Source of the DNA: G942493375 sp942493375
Lineage (GTDB): Bacteria; Armatimonadota; UBA5829
Direction of reading: 5' to 3'
Length of the DNA stretch: 64,000 bases
Assembly: GCA_942493375.1 (NCBI GenBank)
Contig: OW818698.1
Coordinates: 5,642,001 to 5,706,000, forward strand
Shown: positions 52,034-61,791 of the stretch, piece after piece
How positions within the stretch are numbered: position 1 is the first letter of the stretch
Layout of the letters: the number at the start of each line of letters is the position of its first letter
Program-made: the position numbers and the translations under genes
Notes under the pieces: generated by a model
What the model saw: only the letters and a program-made list of their open reading frames with translations
Databases searched by the model: none
What the model was told of the DNA's origin: nothing

Positions 52034-54385
52034 ATGTATAAGTATTCATATAATCCAGTGATTCTAATTAGTGTTATTCTGTCTATATTGACTATACCAA
52101 CCTCAAGTGGAGCAACATCCAATATGATAAGTATCGTTTCGCACAGCAAATCCGGATTTATGATCGCCATACCTGTCAATGCTAAAGTTCCTGAGAAGAC
52201 TGCAGCCAATGAATTGAGTACTTATATAAAGAAATCCACCGGTGTCCAGCTGAAGATAGTAACTGAAAGCACTGTTAACAAAAAAGCTATATACATAGGA
52301 AATACCAGGTTCGCAAAGCAGAACAAGGTTGTCGTAAAGTCACCGGAAGCCTGGCGCATCAAGACAGTAGATAACAATATTATTCTAACCGGAGGAAGTC
52401 CCAGAGGGACTCTTTATGCGGTCTTTCATTTCCTGGAGGATATAGTAGGGGTCAGATGGTGGAATCCCTGGGAAGAAAGCGTTCCATCCAGGAAGACGCT
52501 GAGTATTGGTCAGTTGGATATGGCCGGCAAGCCTTCATTTGAATACAGAGATATCTACGATGGTGAGATAAAGCATCATTCTCCCAATTATGTGCGTAAT
52601 AGATTGAATGGGCATTTCGCAGCAAAAAAAGTGACAGGATATGGCGGTGGATTCAACTATGGCCCTCCTTATCATGTACATACAGCCGGACATTATTTAC
52701 CTGCTTCAGAATACTTTGATAAACATCCCGAGTATTTCTCCTTAATAAAAGGCATCCGCGTACCTAATGGAAATTTGTGTCTTACAAACAAAGAAATGAT
52801 AAGTCTCCTGATAGAGAAGGTGAAAGCCAATATACGGACTTCTTATGCGGAAGCAGATGCACAGTCAGTTCCAAGACCGGTTATGTTTTCTATATCCCAA
52901 AATGATTGTCCATACGCCTGTGAATGTGATAGTTGCAGCTCCGTGGCGAATAAATCAGGACAATCAGGCCTGAATATAACCTTTGTTAATGCGATTGCTG
53001 AAGCTGTTGGGAAAGAATTTCCGGAAGTACGAATAGATACTCTTGCATATTGGCAGCTTATCGATCCTCCAAAGGGTGTTGTACCTGCAAAGAATGTCAG
53101 CATAAGATTTGCTTATATGAACAGAGATATCCTTCATAATATGCTGCATAAGAACAATACAGAAGGACTAAATCAATTGAAAGAGTGGGTACGTATAACC
53201 CCGATATTGAATATCTGGGATTATTGCGTTATATACCCCGGCAATGCACCTCTTGCTTCTGCATTTAATATGCCTGAGGATTATAGGTTATACAAATCAC
53301 TCAAAGTTAGAGGTATATTCAGCGAGTTTGAATGTCCGATCTCCAGTGATTTCTGGGACATGAACACCTGGATATATGCCAAAATGCTTGAAGATCCCTC
53401 TAAGAATATAGATAAACTAATCAAGACTTTTACTGATGGCTACTATGGTCAGGCTGGTAAGTACATAAGGCAGTATCTACAGCTTGTTCGGACCTGTACT
53501 AATAACAGTATGGAAAAGGGAGAATTCGGTCAGGACACTACGCTGCTCAAGTATCTGAATACTGACACAGTACTCAAAGCTGAAGCATTGTTTAACAAAG
53601 GTCTCAAAGCAGTGGAGGGAAATGCTGTATTTACCCGCAGAATAGAACATGCTCGCACAGCTCTGGACCGATTTATAGTGCTAAGATATTCCAGGCTGGC
53701 TGCTACTGACAAAGCGTTCCCTATTGCAAGGGATACAGCCATAAAACGTCTTGTGGATTCTCTAAATGCGCAGATTGAGCTCAGACATGCCCAGAACTGG
53801 GATACTCTCACTGATCCAGCTGCAAGTCAGATTAAGAAATACCTGAAGCTGGCAGAATCTGGTGAAACTCAACTCTTGCCTTTACCTGAGGAACTGAAAA
53901 ATCTACCGGAGGGCAGCTACACTCAGCTTACATCTGATGCATTTACACTGACACCAGGAGCAGGATTCAAACTGGTCAGTGACAAGGATTCCCCTGTTAA
54001 GCAGGTAGCGATTGTATCAAAAGATGAAACCGGTATCAACTGGGATCGCTTTGAAGTTAGTATAGAAAAGAACAAAGCGCTGACTGTAGGCATTTATGAC
54101 AAAAACAGCAGGTGGACACAGATGTTCAAGATAGAAACAAAGGACATCGCAGCTGACAAATACAAACTCTACTGCTTTCCAAACCTGCAAATTGAACCGG
54201 ACAGCTACCTGTTCTTTTTCGACAGCTGGGAGCTGCAATGCGATGTATCATCAGCAATTGCTGAAGATAAAAACGCCAGATATGATCTATACATCTCAGC
54301 CAAATTTGAAGGACCATCGGTAGCTGGAGACCCAACAAAGACCGATGCAATTTATGTGGACAGGATTATAATCCATAGGAAATGA
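52034..54385 (+). CDS. Secreted DUF4838 protein (alpha-glucuronidase-like N-terminus)
   Basis: A 783-residue exported protein; ATG 52034 has GAGG 5 nt upstream. A signal peptide lies at 1-27. Residues about 30-160 match the alpha-beta domain found before alpha-glucuronidase and hexosaminidase barrels (KTAANELSTYIKKSTG, AIYIGNTRFAKQ, GTLYAVFHFLEDIVGVRWW). Residues about 200-460 are the DUF4838 barrel (FSISQNDCPYACECDSC, then NAIAEAVGKEFPEVRIDTLAY). The last 150 residues form a beta domain like a carbohydrate-binding module. It probably releases sugars from an acidic polysaccharide; the substrate is unassigned. Confidence 0.88.
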   Translation: MYKYSYNPVILISVILSILTIPTSSGATSNMISIVSHSKSGFMIAIPVNAKVPEKTAANELSTYIKKSTGVQLKIVTESTVNKKAIYIGNTRFAKQNKVVVKSPEAWRIKTVDNNIILTGGSPRGTLYAVFHFLEDIVGVRWWNPWEESVPSRKTLSIGQLDMAGKPSFEYRDIYDGEIKHHSPNYVRNRLNGHFAAKKVTGYGGGFNYGPPYHVHTAGHYLPASEYFDKHPEYFSLIKGIRVPNGNLCLTNKEMISLLIEKVKANIRTSYAEADAQSVPRPVMFSISQNDCPYACECDSCSSVANKSGQSGLNITFVNAIAEAVGKEFPEVRIDTLAYWQLIDPPKGVVPAKNVSIRFAYMNRDILHNMLHKNNTEGLNQLKEWVRITPILNIWDYCVIYPGNAPLASAFNMPEDYRLYKSLKVRGIFSEFECPISSDFWDMNTWIYAKMLEDPSKNIDKLIKTFTDGYYGQAGKYIRQYLQLVRTCTNNSMEKGEFGQDTTLLKYLNTDTVLKAEALFNKGLKAVEGNAVFTRRIEHARTALDRFIVLRYSRLAATDKAFPIARDTAIKRLVDSLNAQIELRHAQNWDTLTDPAASQIKKYLKLAESGETQLLPLPEELKNLPEGSYTQLTSDAFTLTPGAGFKLVSDKDSPVKQVAIVSKDETGINWDRFEVSIEKNKALTVGIYDKNSRWTQMFKIETKDIAADKYKLYCFPNLQIEPDSYLFFFDSWELQCDVSSAIAEDKNARYDLYISAKFEGPSVAGDPTKTDAIYVDRIIIHRK

Positions 54386-54490
54386 CTGATAAAGCGCGCA
54401 ACTTGCAGCATGATTACATTTGTCCACGATTGACAATTCCCATCATAAAATGCAGAATTGGGAGGAACTAGTTGAGAGTTGGGAGTTGGC

Positions 54491-55879
54491 ATGCGTAGAT
54501 TAATAGCTTTGGTGGTTTGTTTGGTTTTGTTTGGGGCTGGGGTTGTCTCGGGGAGTTCTTATGAGACACGTATATATTGTGATCAGGTGATTGGGAGTAT
54601 TAAGCCTGGACTGGCTGGAGTGGCTCAGGGGGGCAATGCGGACAGTTATTTGAAGCCTGAGGTGTTGTCGGCTGTTAAGGACCTCCATATACCCTATGTT
54701 AGGCTTGAAGGGGTTACTACTAATATACATTATGAACTGTATGACCCGGTGGCTAAGAAGTATAACTGGGAGGTTATGGACCGGGAGATTGAGAATATTA
54801 AGGCCTGTGGGTCTGATGTTATCCTTAATATCTTCTATATGCCCAAGTGGCTCTCCAATGACCCTGAGGGAAAGATCGGGGCTCCTTGGCTGGCGGCTCC
54901 TCGGGACTATAAGCTGTGGCGCAAGTATATCGGGGATATTGTCCGGCATGTGAATGTCGACAGGAAGTTCGGTATCAAGTACTGGGAGGTTTGGAACGAG
55001 CCTTCCGGGAGTATGTTCAGTGCCTGGCAGAAGTATGGGCCGGAGAAGTTCTGGGAGTTCTATGCAAACACTGCAAAGGCAGTTAAAGATGCTGACCCCA
55101 GGGCGCTGGTCGGTGGGTTTGGGGACAACGGTAACTATCCGGAGCACCTGAAGGGGTTCTTTGAATATTCTAAATCCCACAAAGACTGCCCTATAGATTT
55201 TCTCACGCTGCACTGGTATGGTGAATGGCCTGCTGATCAGTCATGGAAACGCCCTGATCTCTACTATCAACTGGCACAGAATGCAGCCAGACTCCATAGG
55301 GCGTACTTTAATAAGGATATCCCTATCTTTTACACCGAGTGGAACCTGAATGCGGAGACTCCTAACTTTACTCCTGCCCAGCAGGCGGCTTTTATGGGGA
55401 GTTCATACTTCTGGATGCAGGAAGGCCCCATTACCGGAGCGCTGTTCTTTAGAGTTGAAGTGTATGGGAACAACCCTATGACACTTCTGGATGGGACCTA
55501 TGAGTGGCGTGCTCCAGCCCGGGTGCTGAAGATGTTCACATCCCTTCCTAAATACAGAGTGCCGGTGATGGACCCTCCTTACGCGGTGACGATCCTTGCA
55601 TCCAAAGACGCTAACAGAGTAGCTGCAATGCTGAGCAGGTTTGATATTTCTGCCGGTGAGGATGTGCTGGATGAATCGTTAGTCTTTCTGAACCCCGGTA
55701 AGAAGGGGAAGTATACGGTTACTACCTATATAGAAGACACAACTAGTGGGACGAGAATAGGCCGCATGCAGCCTGCAGTCCCGGTAGCGGAAGGTGTGTC
55801 GGATGGGAAAACTCCAATCACTGTAAAAGTCCAACTGCGGAACTACTCAGTCGGGTTGGTGATGGTGGAGTTTGAATGA
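54491..55879 (+). CDS. Secreted GH39-like glycoside hydrolase
   Basis: A 462-residue exported clan-A TIM-barrel enzyme; ATG 54491 follows GGGAG by 5 nt. A signal peptide (LIALVVCLVLFGAGVVSG) is present. The acid/base is in KYWEVWNEPSG (Glu170) and the nucleophile in PIFYTEWNLN (Glu283), the arrangement of GH39 beta-xylosidase/iduronidase-type enzymes. A C-terminal beta-sandwich follows (residues about 370-462). The first 400 bases are unusually G/T-rich on the coding strand. Likely cleaves xylosides or uronic-acid-containing glycans, inferred from family. Confidence 0.87.
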   Translation: MRRLIALVVCLVLFGAGVVSGSSYETRIYCDQVIGSIKPGLAGVAQGGNADSYLKPEVLSAVKDLHIPYVRLEGVTTNIHYELYDPVAKKYNWEVMDREIENIKACGSDVILNIFYMPKWLSNDPEGKIGAPWLAAPRDYKLWRKYIGDIVRHVNVDRKFGIKYWEVWNEPSGSMFSAWQKYGPEKFWEFYANTAKAVKDADPRALVGGFGDNGNYPEHLKGFFEYSKSHKDCPIDFLTLHWYGEWPADQSWKRPDLYYQLAQNAARLHRAYFNKDIPIFYTEWNLNAETPNFTPAQQAAFMGSSYFWMQEGPITGALFFRVEVYGNNPMTLLDGTYEWRAPARVLKMFTSLPKYRVPVMDPPYAVTILASKDANRVAAMLSRFDISAGEDVLDESLVFLNPGKKGKYTVTTYIEDTTSGTRIGRMQPAVPVAEGVSDGKTPITVKVQLRNYSVGLVMVEFE

Positions 55880-55888
55880 TTTTATATT

Positions 55889-56046
55889 TCACGCAAAGCC
55901 GCAAAGGCGCAAAGAAGGGAAGACATAATCTGTCTCCTAACACTTCGTACGGATCATATGGATTTAAAACAATCTTGCGCCAGGCATATTGGCAAATCGG
56001 CTGGCACGACCAGTTCCCTTCTTAGCGCCTTTGCGGCTTTGCGTGA
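55889..56046. repeat. CACGCAAAGCCGCAAAGGCG inverted repeat
   Basis: Arms of 33 nt at 55889-55921 and 56014-56046 are complementary with one mismatch. The spacer holds 92 nt of unrelated sequence. One arm alone recurs at 61567-61600. Located between two same-strand hydrolase genes. Confidence 0.85.
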
Positions 56047-56223
56047 TAAATAAACCAGTAGGGAAATCCTTCACTGCGTTCCAGGATGACAGGATTGGTT
56101 CCGAGCGCCATAATCCTGTCCATCTTATTAATCCTCAAAATCGTGTTCTGACTATATTAATGTGATATATTATCCGTAATACAACTGCCTGTTTTTTCGG
56201 TGGTGGTTTGCAGGAGGGTATCA

Positions 56224-58086
56224 TTGAAGACTCGATTTGTCCTTATGATTACTGTTTGTGCAATTGCTGTAGTTGGGGCTTTGGTATGGATTGGGGTGTC
56301 CCCCCGGCGGGCTGTGGCTGGGATACAGAGTTACAACTTTAACATTGATGGTGTTCCTGCCGGGTGGAAGCATACCGGGGGAGTGAGTATTGATACCGGC
56401 AAGAACCACGGTGAGGGTTCGGGTGGATCGTTAAAACTTGCTCCGGGTGCTGTGGCTGTTCTTAATGTTGCTAAAGTCGACAGTGTGGGCAAGATTGAGT
56501 TCTGGGTCTTTGATGACGGCACTAAGCCTGAAGACCCTAAAGCATATAGAGATGGACCGACCTGGGGGATTCAGGCTGCGGCTGGTGCGGTGGAAGTTGT
56601 CGGACCTATCTATGCGAGTTATCTTTCCGGTGATACTACATACGCTGTGGGGATGTCTCCGGATGGAGGTGGGCTTTACCGGGATGTGATCTATCTTGGG
56701 ATCAATCGGAACCCCGGGTGGCACAAGTGGACGTTCCTCTTTGATAACATTAAGGGGCTGACGCTCTTTTATGACGATAAGGACATCAACACCGACAGGC
56801 AGTTGGTTAACCAGGATAACATCAAGACCAGCGGGTTTGTTTCTGTTCGGATAGCTGGAGATACCGGGGCAGGGAATGCTCAGACTCTGTGGGTGGATGA
56901 TGTTACGGTGGATGTGACCGGGGAGTTGAAAACGAAGGCTAATATGGAAAGTAAAGTGATGCCAACTATACCGCTGCCTGCCGGTGGATATTATGCAGGC
57001 TGGAAGAATGGACCATCGAAGGATCCTAAATGGTTCCCGATAGGGGTCTGGCTGCAGGACCCTAAAAGGGCAGCTGAGTTCAAGGCGATAGGTTTCAATT
57101 TTTATATCGGTTTGTGGGAAGGCCCGACTGAGGAGCAGCTGGCGGCTTTGAAGCACGCAGGGATGCCGGTTATGTGCGATCAGAATGCAGTTGGACTTCA
57201 GCATATAAATGATCCCAATATCATTGCCTGGATGCAAAATGATGAGCCAGATAACGCTCAACCCGATGGCAAGGGAGGCTACGGTCCTCCGGTTCTGGCT
57301 GAGGAGATTGTTGCGCGTTATAACAAGCTCAAAGCCGCAGATCCAACCAGACCGGTCTTCCTGAACCTGGGGCAGGGGGTAGCATGGGACAACTGGTACG
57401 GTCGAGGAACCCGTACCAACAAACCTGAAGACTATCCTGGTTATGTGAAAGGAGCTGATATCCTTTCATTTGACATCTATCCTGTGGTTACTCCTGACGG
57501 AGAAGTCAGTGGCAAACTCTGGAAAGTCCCCTATGGTGTAGACCGGCTGGTTACATGGACAGAGGGCAAAAAACCGGTCTGGAATGCAATCGAGTGTACC
57601 AGAATAAGCAACCCCAACGCAAAACCTACTCCTGCTCAGGTTAAAACCGAAATCTGGATGTCCATAATCCACGGTTCACGCGGCCTGGTCTACTTTGTCC
57701 ACCAGTTCCAGGAAGCTGGCGGATTTATCGAGGCTGCTCTGCTTGCAGACAAGGAGATGTCCGAAGCAGTTGGCAATATCAACAAGCAGATAACTGAACT
57801 AGCCCCGGTGCTGAATACTCCTAACATAGGGGACGGCGCGACTATTGCCAGCAGCAATAAGGATGTGCCTGTTGATGTTATGGTCAAGAAGCATGGTGGA
57901 AATACATATCTCTTTGCTGTGGCTATGCGCAATGGGGAGACTACGGCTGAGTTCGTTGTAAAAGGCCTTAAAGGGAAAATGTCAGCAGATGTTGTTGGAG
58001 AGAACAGGCAGGTGGCTGTTACCAATGGCAAGTTTACTGATGATTTCAAGGACTTTGGGGTTCATATATATAAGGTAGGGAAATGA
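56224..58086 (+). CDS. Exported TIM-barrel glycoside-hydrolase-like protein
   Basis: A 620-residue protein. TTG 56224 is chosen because AGGAGGG lies 5 nt upstream; the reading frame extends to 56200 without a site. A signal anchor spans residues 5-25. Residues about 35-230 form a jelly-roll carbohydrate-binding-like domain (GKIEFWVFDDG, WHKWTFLFDN, TLWVDDVTVDV). Residues about 245-520 form a TIM barrel (WFPIGVWLQDP, IIAWMQNDEPDN, ADILSFDIYPV, KPVWNAIECT, RGLVYFVHQF). The Glu in QNDEP and in AIECT are the likely catalytic pair, as in clan-A enzymes. A small beta domain ends the chain. Family not assigned. Confidence 0.82.
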   Translation: MKTRFVLMITVCAIAVVGALVWIGVSPRRAVAGIQSYNFNIDGVPAGWKHTGGVSIDTGKNHGEGSGGSLKLAPGAVAVLNVAKVDSVGKIEFWVFDDGTKPEDPKAYRDGPTWGIQAAAGAVEVVGPIYASYLSGDTTYAVGMSPDGGGLYRDVIYLGINRNPGWHKWTFLFDNIKGLTLFYDDKDINTDRQLVNQDNIKTSGFVSVRIAGDTGAGNAQTLWVDDVTVDVTGELKTKANMESKVMPTIPLPAGGYYAGWKNGPSKDPKWFPIGVWLQDPKRAAEFKAIGFNFYIGLWEGPTEEQLAALKHAGMPVMCDQNAVGLQHINDPNIIAWMQNDEPDNAQPDGKGGYGPPVLAEEIVARYNKLKAADPTRPVFLNLGQGVAWDNWYGRGTRTNKPEDYPGYVKGADILSFDIYPVVTPDGEVSGKLWKVPYGVDRLVTWTEGKKPVWNAIECTRISNPNAKPTPAQVKTEIWMSIIHGSRGLVYFVHQFQEAGGFIEAALLADKEMSEAVGNINKQITELAPVLNTPNIGDGATIASSNKDVPVDVMVKKHGGNTYLFAVAMRNGETTAEFVVKGLKGKMSADVVGENRQVAVTNGKFTDDFKDFGVHIYKVGK

Positions 58087-58158
58087 GATTGGATTCTGTT
58101 TCGGGTGTGATTGCAAATCACACCCGAGCGAAGGAAGCTGAATTGTGGTGCGAGAGAT

Positions 58159-58234
58159 TGTCATCCTGAGGAACGAAGGATCTGCTTTTCCGAAACCGTA
58201 ACCAAAAGCAGATCCTTCGTTCCTCAGGATGACA
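58159..58234. repeat. Perfect 31-bp inverted repeat (TGTCATCCTGAGGAACGAAG)
   Basis: Arms 58159-58189 and 58204-58234 are exact complements with a 14-nt loop. A partial copy, TGTCATCCTGAGGAACGAAG, follows at 59218. The phrase is a widespread intergenic repeat of environmental bacteria. It sits between two same-strand genes. Confidence 0.9.
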
Positions 58235-58280
58235 CTATTTGTCATGATGACATTGTTAATTTACTGGAATGGTGAGTGGG

Positions 58281-59216
58281 ATGGATAGAGTACCTGTGTG
58301 TATGATTGTTGATGATCCGGGGCCTTTTTTTAATGCTGGGACTACCGGGCATCCGGGGGAGATATTGGAAGCTTCTAACTCATTCTATCGCAGGTTTGGA
58401 GAATGGGCCCTTGAAAACGGAGTTAAGGGGAAGTTCTCTGTGGTGCCGGTGTGCGGAGGAGTGGCTGCTATTGACGGTTCACTTGGTGAGTATCCAGGAC
58501 ACAGTTTGAGGGAGCGGCTGGAGTGGATTGAGATTATTAGGGATATCTATGAACCGAACTGGACTATTACTCCGGAGATTATTACACACCTGATGCCCTG
58601 GGATATCGTCAACGAGGAAGCCATCGCTGATACGGACCAGAGAGAGAATGAATACTTTGCAGAGCTGACTGTTGAACAGAAAACTGCTTATATAACATAT
58701 GCTATGCAGAAGCTCAATAATGCCGGGATTACTGCGGGTGGGTGCACTATGTGCTGGTCTATGCCTGCGGAACTTAACGCGGATTTTGGAAAGGCTACAC
58801 TGGATGCAGTGGCGGAAGTTTATGGTCCGAAGAATGTGATGATATTTAATGACTGCTGGGTGGATCCGGCGGTGGTCTACAGAAATGCTGACGGCTATGT
58901 GGCGGTGAAGACTCCTCCTGCAGTAGGGGACATCGATGGTTTGCTTTATGCAAGTGGAGTTCCTGACACTGAACAGATAGCATCGGACGTGGACGCTTTT
59001 ATCTCAGATGATGGGGAGTCCGGGACGTTTGTGGATGTAATTCGATCAGGGAAACCACTTATCTTCTTGACCCACATACAATCACTGCATACTAACGGAA
59101 TGGAAAGCGGTTTTGAAGTCTACCGGAAGGCTGTTAAGAGGCTAAACCGGTTTTATGCTGACAGGATAGAGTGGATGAGTGGGGAGGAGATTGTTGGGAT
59201 GGTGGCTGAGAGTTGA
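58281..59216 (+). CDS. Cytoplasmic polysaccharide-deacetylase-like barrel protein
   Basis: A 311-residue protein without a signal peptide. The first strand VCMIVDDPGP and the second GKFSVVPVCG resemble the NodB/polysaccharide-deacetylase-type barrel (acidic pair on strand 1). Later strands are TAGGCTMCWSMP, NVMIFNDCW and PLIFLTHIQSLH, whose His could be a metal ligand. ATG 58281 follows GGTGAG by 4 nt; an ATG 12 nt earlier is possible. Family assignment is tentative. It follows an exported hydrolase gene and may process its product. Confidence 0.68.
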   Translation: MDRVPVCMIVDDPGPFFNAGTTGHPGEILEASNSFYRRFGEWALENGVKGKFSVVPVCGGVAAIDGSLGEYPGHSLRERLEWIEIIRDIYEPNWTITPEIITHLMPWDIVNEEAIADTDQRENEYFAELTVEQKTAYITYAMQKLNNAGITAGGCTMCWSMPAELNADFGKATLDAVAEVYGPKNVMIFNDCWVDPAVVYRNADGYVAVKTPPAVGDIDGLLYASGVPDTEQIASDVDAFISDDGESGTFVDVIRSGKPLIFLTHIQSLHTNGMESGFEVYRKAVKRLNRFYADRIEWMSGEEIVGMVAES

Positions 59217-59268
59217 GTGTCATCCTGAGGAACGAAGGATGACAAGGTGCTCAGGATGGCAATACCTT

Positions 59269-60075
59269 TTAATTGTTTTGGAGCCAGTCCAGGTCTCCGT
59301 CTCCCTGCGGGATGAAACCTAGTCTTCTGATTTCTTCGAGTCTCAATCGGATGCCCTCGGGGATGTCTTTGAATGTTGATGAACTGAGTGCTACTGTTGC
59401 TGCCTGCAGGGGTTTGCCGGTGTAGTCCATTGCAGTTTTCAATGCCCACTCGCGCTTGTTGTTGATCACACGTGCGCCTGTTCCGTAGATAGTCCATACA
59501 AGGGCGATCAGGCCAAGCATAATTCCTGACTGCCATAGAAACTCTTTCAAATGAGTTGTGTGGATGTATTCACTCAAATATAGAAGGATCACAAAGGCGA
59601 TTCCTGTCATTACTATGTTTACTGTCTGCCAGTATGCTGACCGGTCACACAGGATTGCATTACATATGAGGAAGTCCAGTTCATCCTGACTGCGTTCGGA
59701 TATAGCTCTTGCTGATATGAGCATGTGGCCTCTTAATGCCTTGCGTGCAAATACTGTAGCAAGGCCTTCTTTGCCAACATCAATTTGCACAGCCATACGT
59801 TTGCGGCCCAGATCAGCTGTCTGTTTGTTTACGATATTTTCCATTGCCAGCTGTTTTTCGTTGAGCCAGGTGGCATCCGGTTTTTTGATTGCCTGGCTGC
59901 ACTTATCGATTCTTTCGCGGTGTGCGTAATATTTGGAGATAAGATATGCTGCGAGGATTCCCATGCCAAATGCACAGTGTTTTACAGCAGGTATGCTTCC
60001 TACTATTAAAATTGCTGCGAGTCCAGCTATCGATGCAGCAACCCACAACGGTATGATCGGAAATTTTCTCCTCAT
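59269..60075 (-). CDS. Membrane protein resembling an M48 peptidase without its zinc motif
   Basis: A 268-residue protein; AGGTGA lies 4 nt before ATG 60075. Two hydrophobic segments lie near 10-50 and two near 148-165 and 180-198. The segment HMLISARAISERSQDELDFL aligns with the strand and helix that precede the HExxH of M48 (Ste24/HtpX-like) peptidases. The place of HExxH reads ICNAILCDRS, so zinc ligands are missing and the protein should be inactive. It could be a pseudo-protease; this is a by-eye call. Confidence 0.6.
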   Translation of the reverse strand: MRRKFPIIPLWVAASIAGLAAILIVGSIPAVKHCAFGMGILAAYLISKYYAHRERIDKCSQAIKKPDATWLNEKQLAMENIVNKQTADLGRKRMAVQIDVGKEGLATVFARKALRGHMLISARAISERSQDELDFLICNAILCDRSAYWQTVNIVMTGIAFVILLYLSEYIHTTHLKEFLWQSGIMLGLIALVWTIYGTGARVINNKREWALKTAMDYTGKPLQAATVALSSSTFKDIPEGIRLRLEEIRRLGFIPQGDGDLDWLQNN

Positions 60076-60464
60076 AAATCACCTGTGCCGGATAATGACA
60101 ATGATTATGATACCTGTATTTACACTATATTACACTTATCTAACACAAAACACCAGAGCGAGCAAGCTTAAATAAGTAGTGAATGTAACTATAGCTCTGT
60201 GAATAGTATCATTGTATAACATAAAATCTAGTAACAGCTTAGTAATATGGGAACATTTCAGTAATATAGGATTATGTCATCCTAAGAAACCATTAGTCTT
60301 TGACGGCAATTTGAGCTGCCAGAACTAGTCTAGGTTTCTAATCGAAATAAGTTGGCACCCCCAACTTGGGGGCTCAGGATGACATAATCCCACAGTTCGT
60401 TCAGAATGATATGGGTATGCATTTGTATTAAGTGAACGGTATTGGAGCTTGCTTATTATTCTTC
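60076..60464. other. Spacer with GGATTATGTCATCCT inverted repeat
   Basis: No gene. Perfect 15-bp arms GGATTATGTCATCCT (60269-60283) and its complement (60376-60390) enclose a smaller pair around CCCCCAACTTGGGGG. Related to the ATCCTGAGGAACGAAGG family at 58159. The remainder is AT-rich. Confidence 0.65.
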
Positions 60465-61529
60465 TTATTCCGTAAGCAACTGAAAATCGAAATGAGCGAA
60501 TGATATTTTTTCATAGGGATGTTCATTTCCTGTTTCGTATAGAACACCCAGGGTGCCATCTTTCAAGACTACTGCACACGAATAGGCTGCATGGCTGGGC
60601 TGGATTGTCTTTCCGCTGCTCCAGCTCCTAGCATCATCAGAACTCAATTTAACAGTCAAGTTGATTCGGTCTATTGAATTACAGTTGACGAACAATAGCC
60701 ACGGTTTTGCTTCACCGGCAGATGCATCCGGTTGGCGGATCAGACTCCCCTGGCAGACAGGATCAGCGAGGGCTGTTTCGTGGAATTCCTCGGACCAGGT
60801 CTCTCCACCATCTTTGCTGAGGGCGATGTAACGGCATTCCTTTCCTTCGTTACTCCGGCAGTTCAGCATCAGGGTACCATCTGAGAGTTCAACAGCCTGG
60901 GATTCATCGGTATTTGCTTTCACTTGCTTGCCCTGATGCCATGTGTCACCGTGGTCATCGCTATAGACTACACATGATTTAGTAGGGGTGTCTGCATCGG
61001 GCGACCAGTACCCGGGGATTACCAGGCGGCCATTTCTCATCTGCACGCTGATTCCCGGGCCTGGAATGAATCGCGGAATGATGCCGGTAAGATCGCGCGG
61101 CGGTGCCCAGCTGATTCCATTATCATCGCTCCAAGTCAATAAAAAATTGCCAGCAAGTGAATCCTTCAGATGTTCCTGCAGACCACCGAAAACCTGATAA
61201 CATGGCAGCCAGATCCGACCGGTGCTTTCGTCTACGACAGGGCATGGGTTCATCATGGCTTCACCCTCACCGGCAAGCACTGTCTGCATGGGCAGCCATT
61301 TAGCTCCATATCCAAACCCCCTGGGGTAACCATTGAGCATGCGGTCCTCGTCCTGCTCACCGGTGTACAGGCTGCGTTTGAGTGTGAGGTCGGTCGGGTC
61401 TCCATCATCGCCATCTCTGGCTTCCATAAACGCAAGTATGTCGCCATTTTTGGCAAGGATTATTGATGGGATACGGTATATATTGACGTTGTCTAGTCCG
61501 CCGATAAAAACATCCATTTCTGTAAACAT
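60465..61529 (-). CDS. Sialidase-like BNR-repeat protein (GH33 type)
   Basis: A 354-residue six-bladed propeller of the sialidase superfamily. The RIP motif (NIYRIPSI) supplies the first catalytic Arg. Four Asp-boxes are visible: SDDNGISW, SDDHGDTW, SKDGGETW and SSDDARSW. Arg in NCRSNEG is a candidate for the second of the triad, and the Tyr in VLYETG near the end is the usual nucleophile position. No signal peptide, so cytoplasmic. AGGAGG lies 5 nt before ATG 61529. Divergent from a GH109-like gene, so both may serve in degrading imported glycoprotein oligosaccharides. Confidence 0.85.
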   Translation of the reverse strand: MFTEMDVFIGGLDNVNIYRIPSIILAKNGDILAFMEARDGDDGDPTDLTLKRSLYTGEQDEDRMLNGYPRGFGYGAKWLPMQTVLAGEGEAMMNPCPVVDESTGRIWLPCYQVFGGLQEHLKDSLAGNFLLTWSDDNGISWAPPRDLTGIIPRFIPGPGISVQMRNGRLVIPGYWSPDADTPTKSCVVYSDDHGDTWHQGKQVKANTDESQAVELSDGTLMLNCRSNEGKECRYIALSKDGGETWSEEFHETALADPVCQGSLIRQPDASAGEAKPWLLFVNCNSIDRINLTVKLSSDDARSWSSGKTIQPSHAAYSCAVVLKDGTLGVLYETGNEHPYEKISFAHFDFQLLTE

Positions 61530-61566
61530 ACTGTCCTCCTACCTAGACTAAAAAGATGATTTAATC

Positions 61567-61600
61567 TCACGCAAAGCCGCAAAGGCGCTAAGAAGAGAGA
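61567..61600 (+). repeat. Single arm of the CACGCAAAGCCGCAAAGGCG repeat
   Basis: Matches the arms at 55889 and 56014; no inverted partner is nearby. Confidence 0.75.
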
Positions 61601-61791
61601 TATCGTATCTTCTTTTAGTTAACGCGCTGTATCTTTGTATATTTTTACGTATACCTAGTGTTTCCCTCCATGATTTCTACAAATACTATATATATTGAAG
61701 TAAAATAAATAGTAGGGTATACTCAAACAGGCAATCATATGGAATTGCATTTGATTTAATTGATATACAATAATTGTGGATTGGAGCACAG

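Noticed and set aside
54500..55213. 237-codon open frame on the minus strand
   Set aside because: Antisense to the GH39-like gene; it exists because of the G/T-rich coding strand there.
56431..57261. 276-codon open frame on the minus strand
   Set aside because: Antisense to the exported TIM-barrel gene, with low-complexity composition and no start signals.
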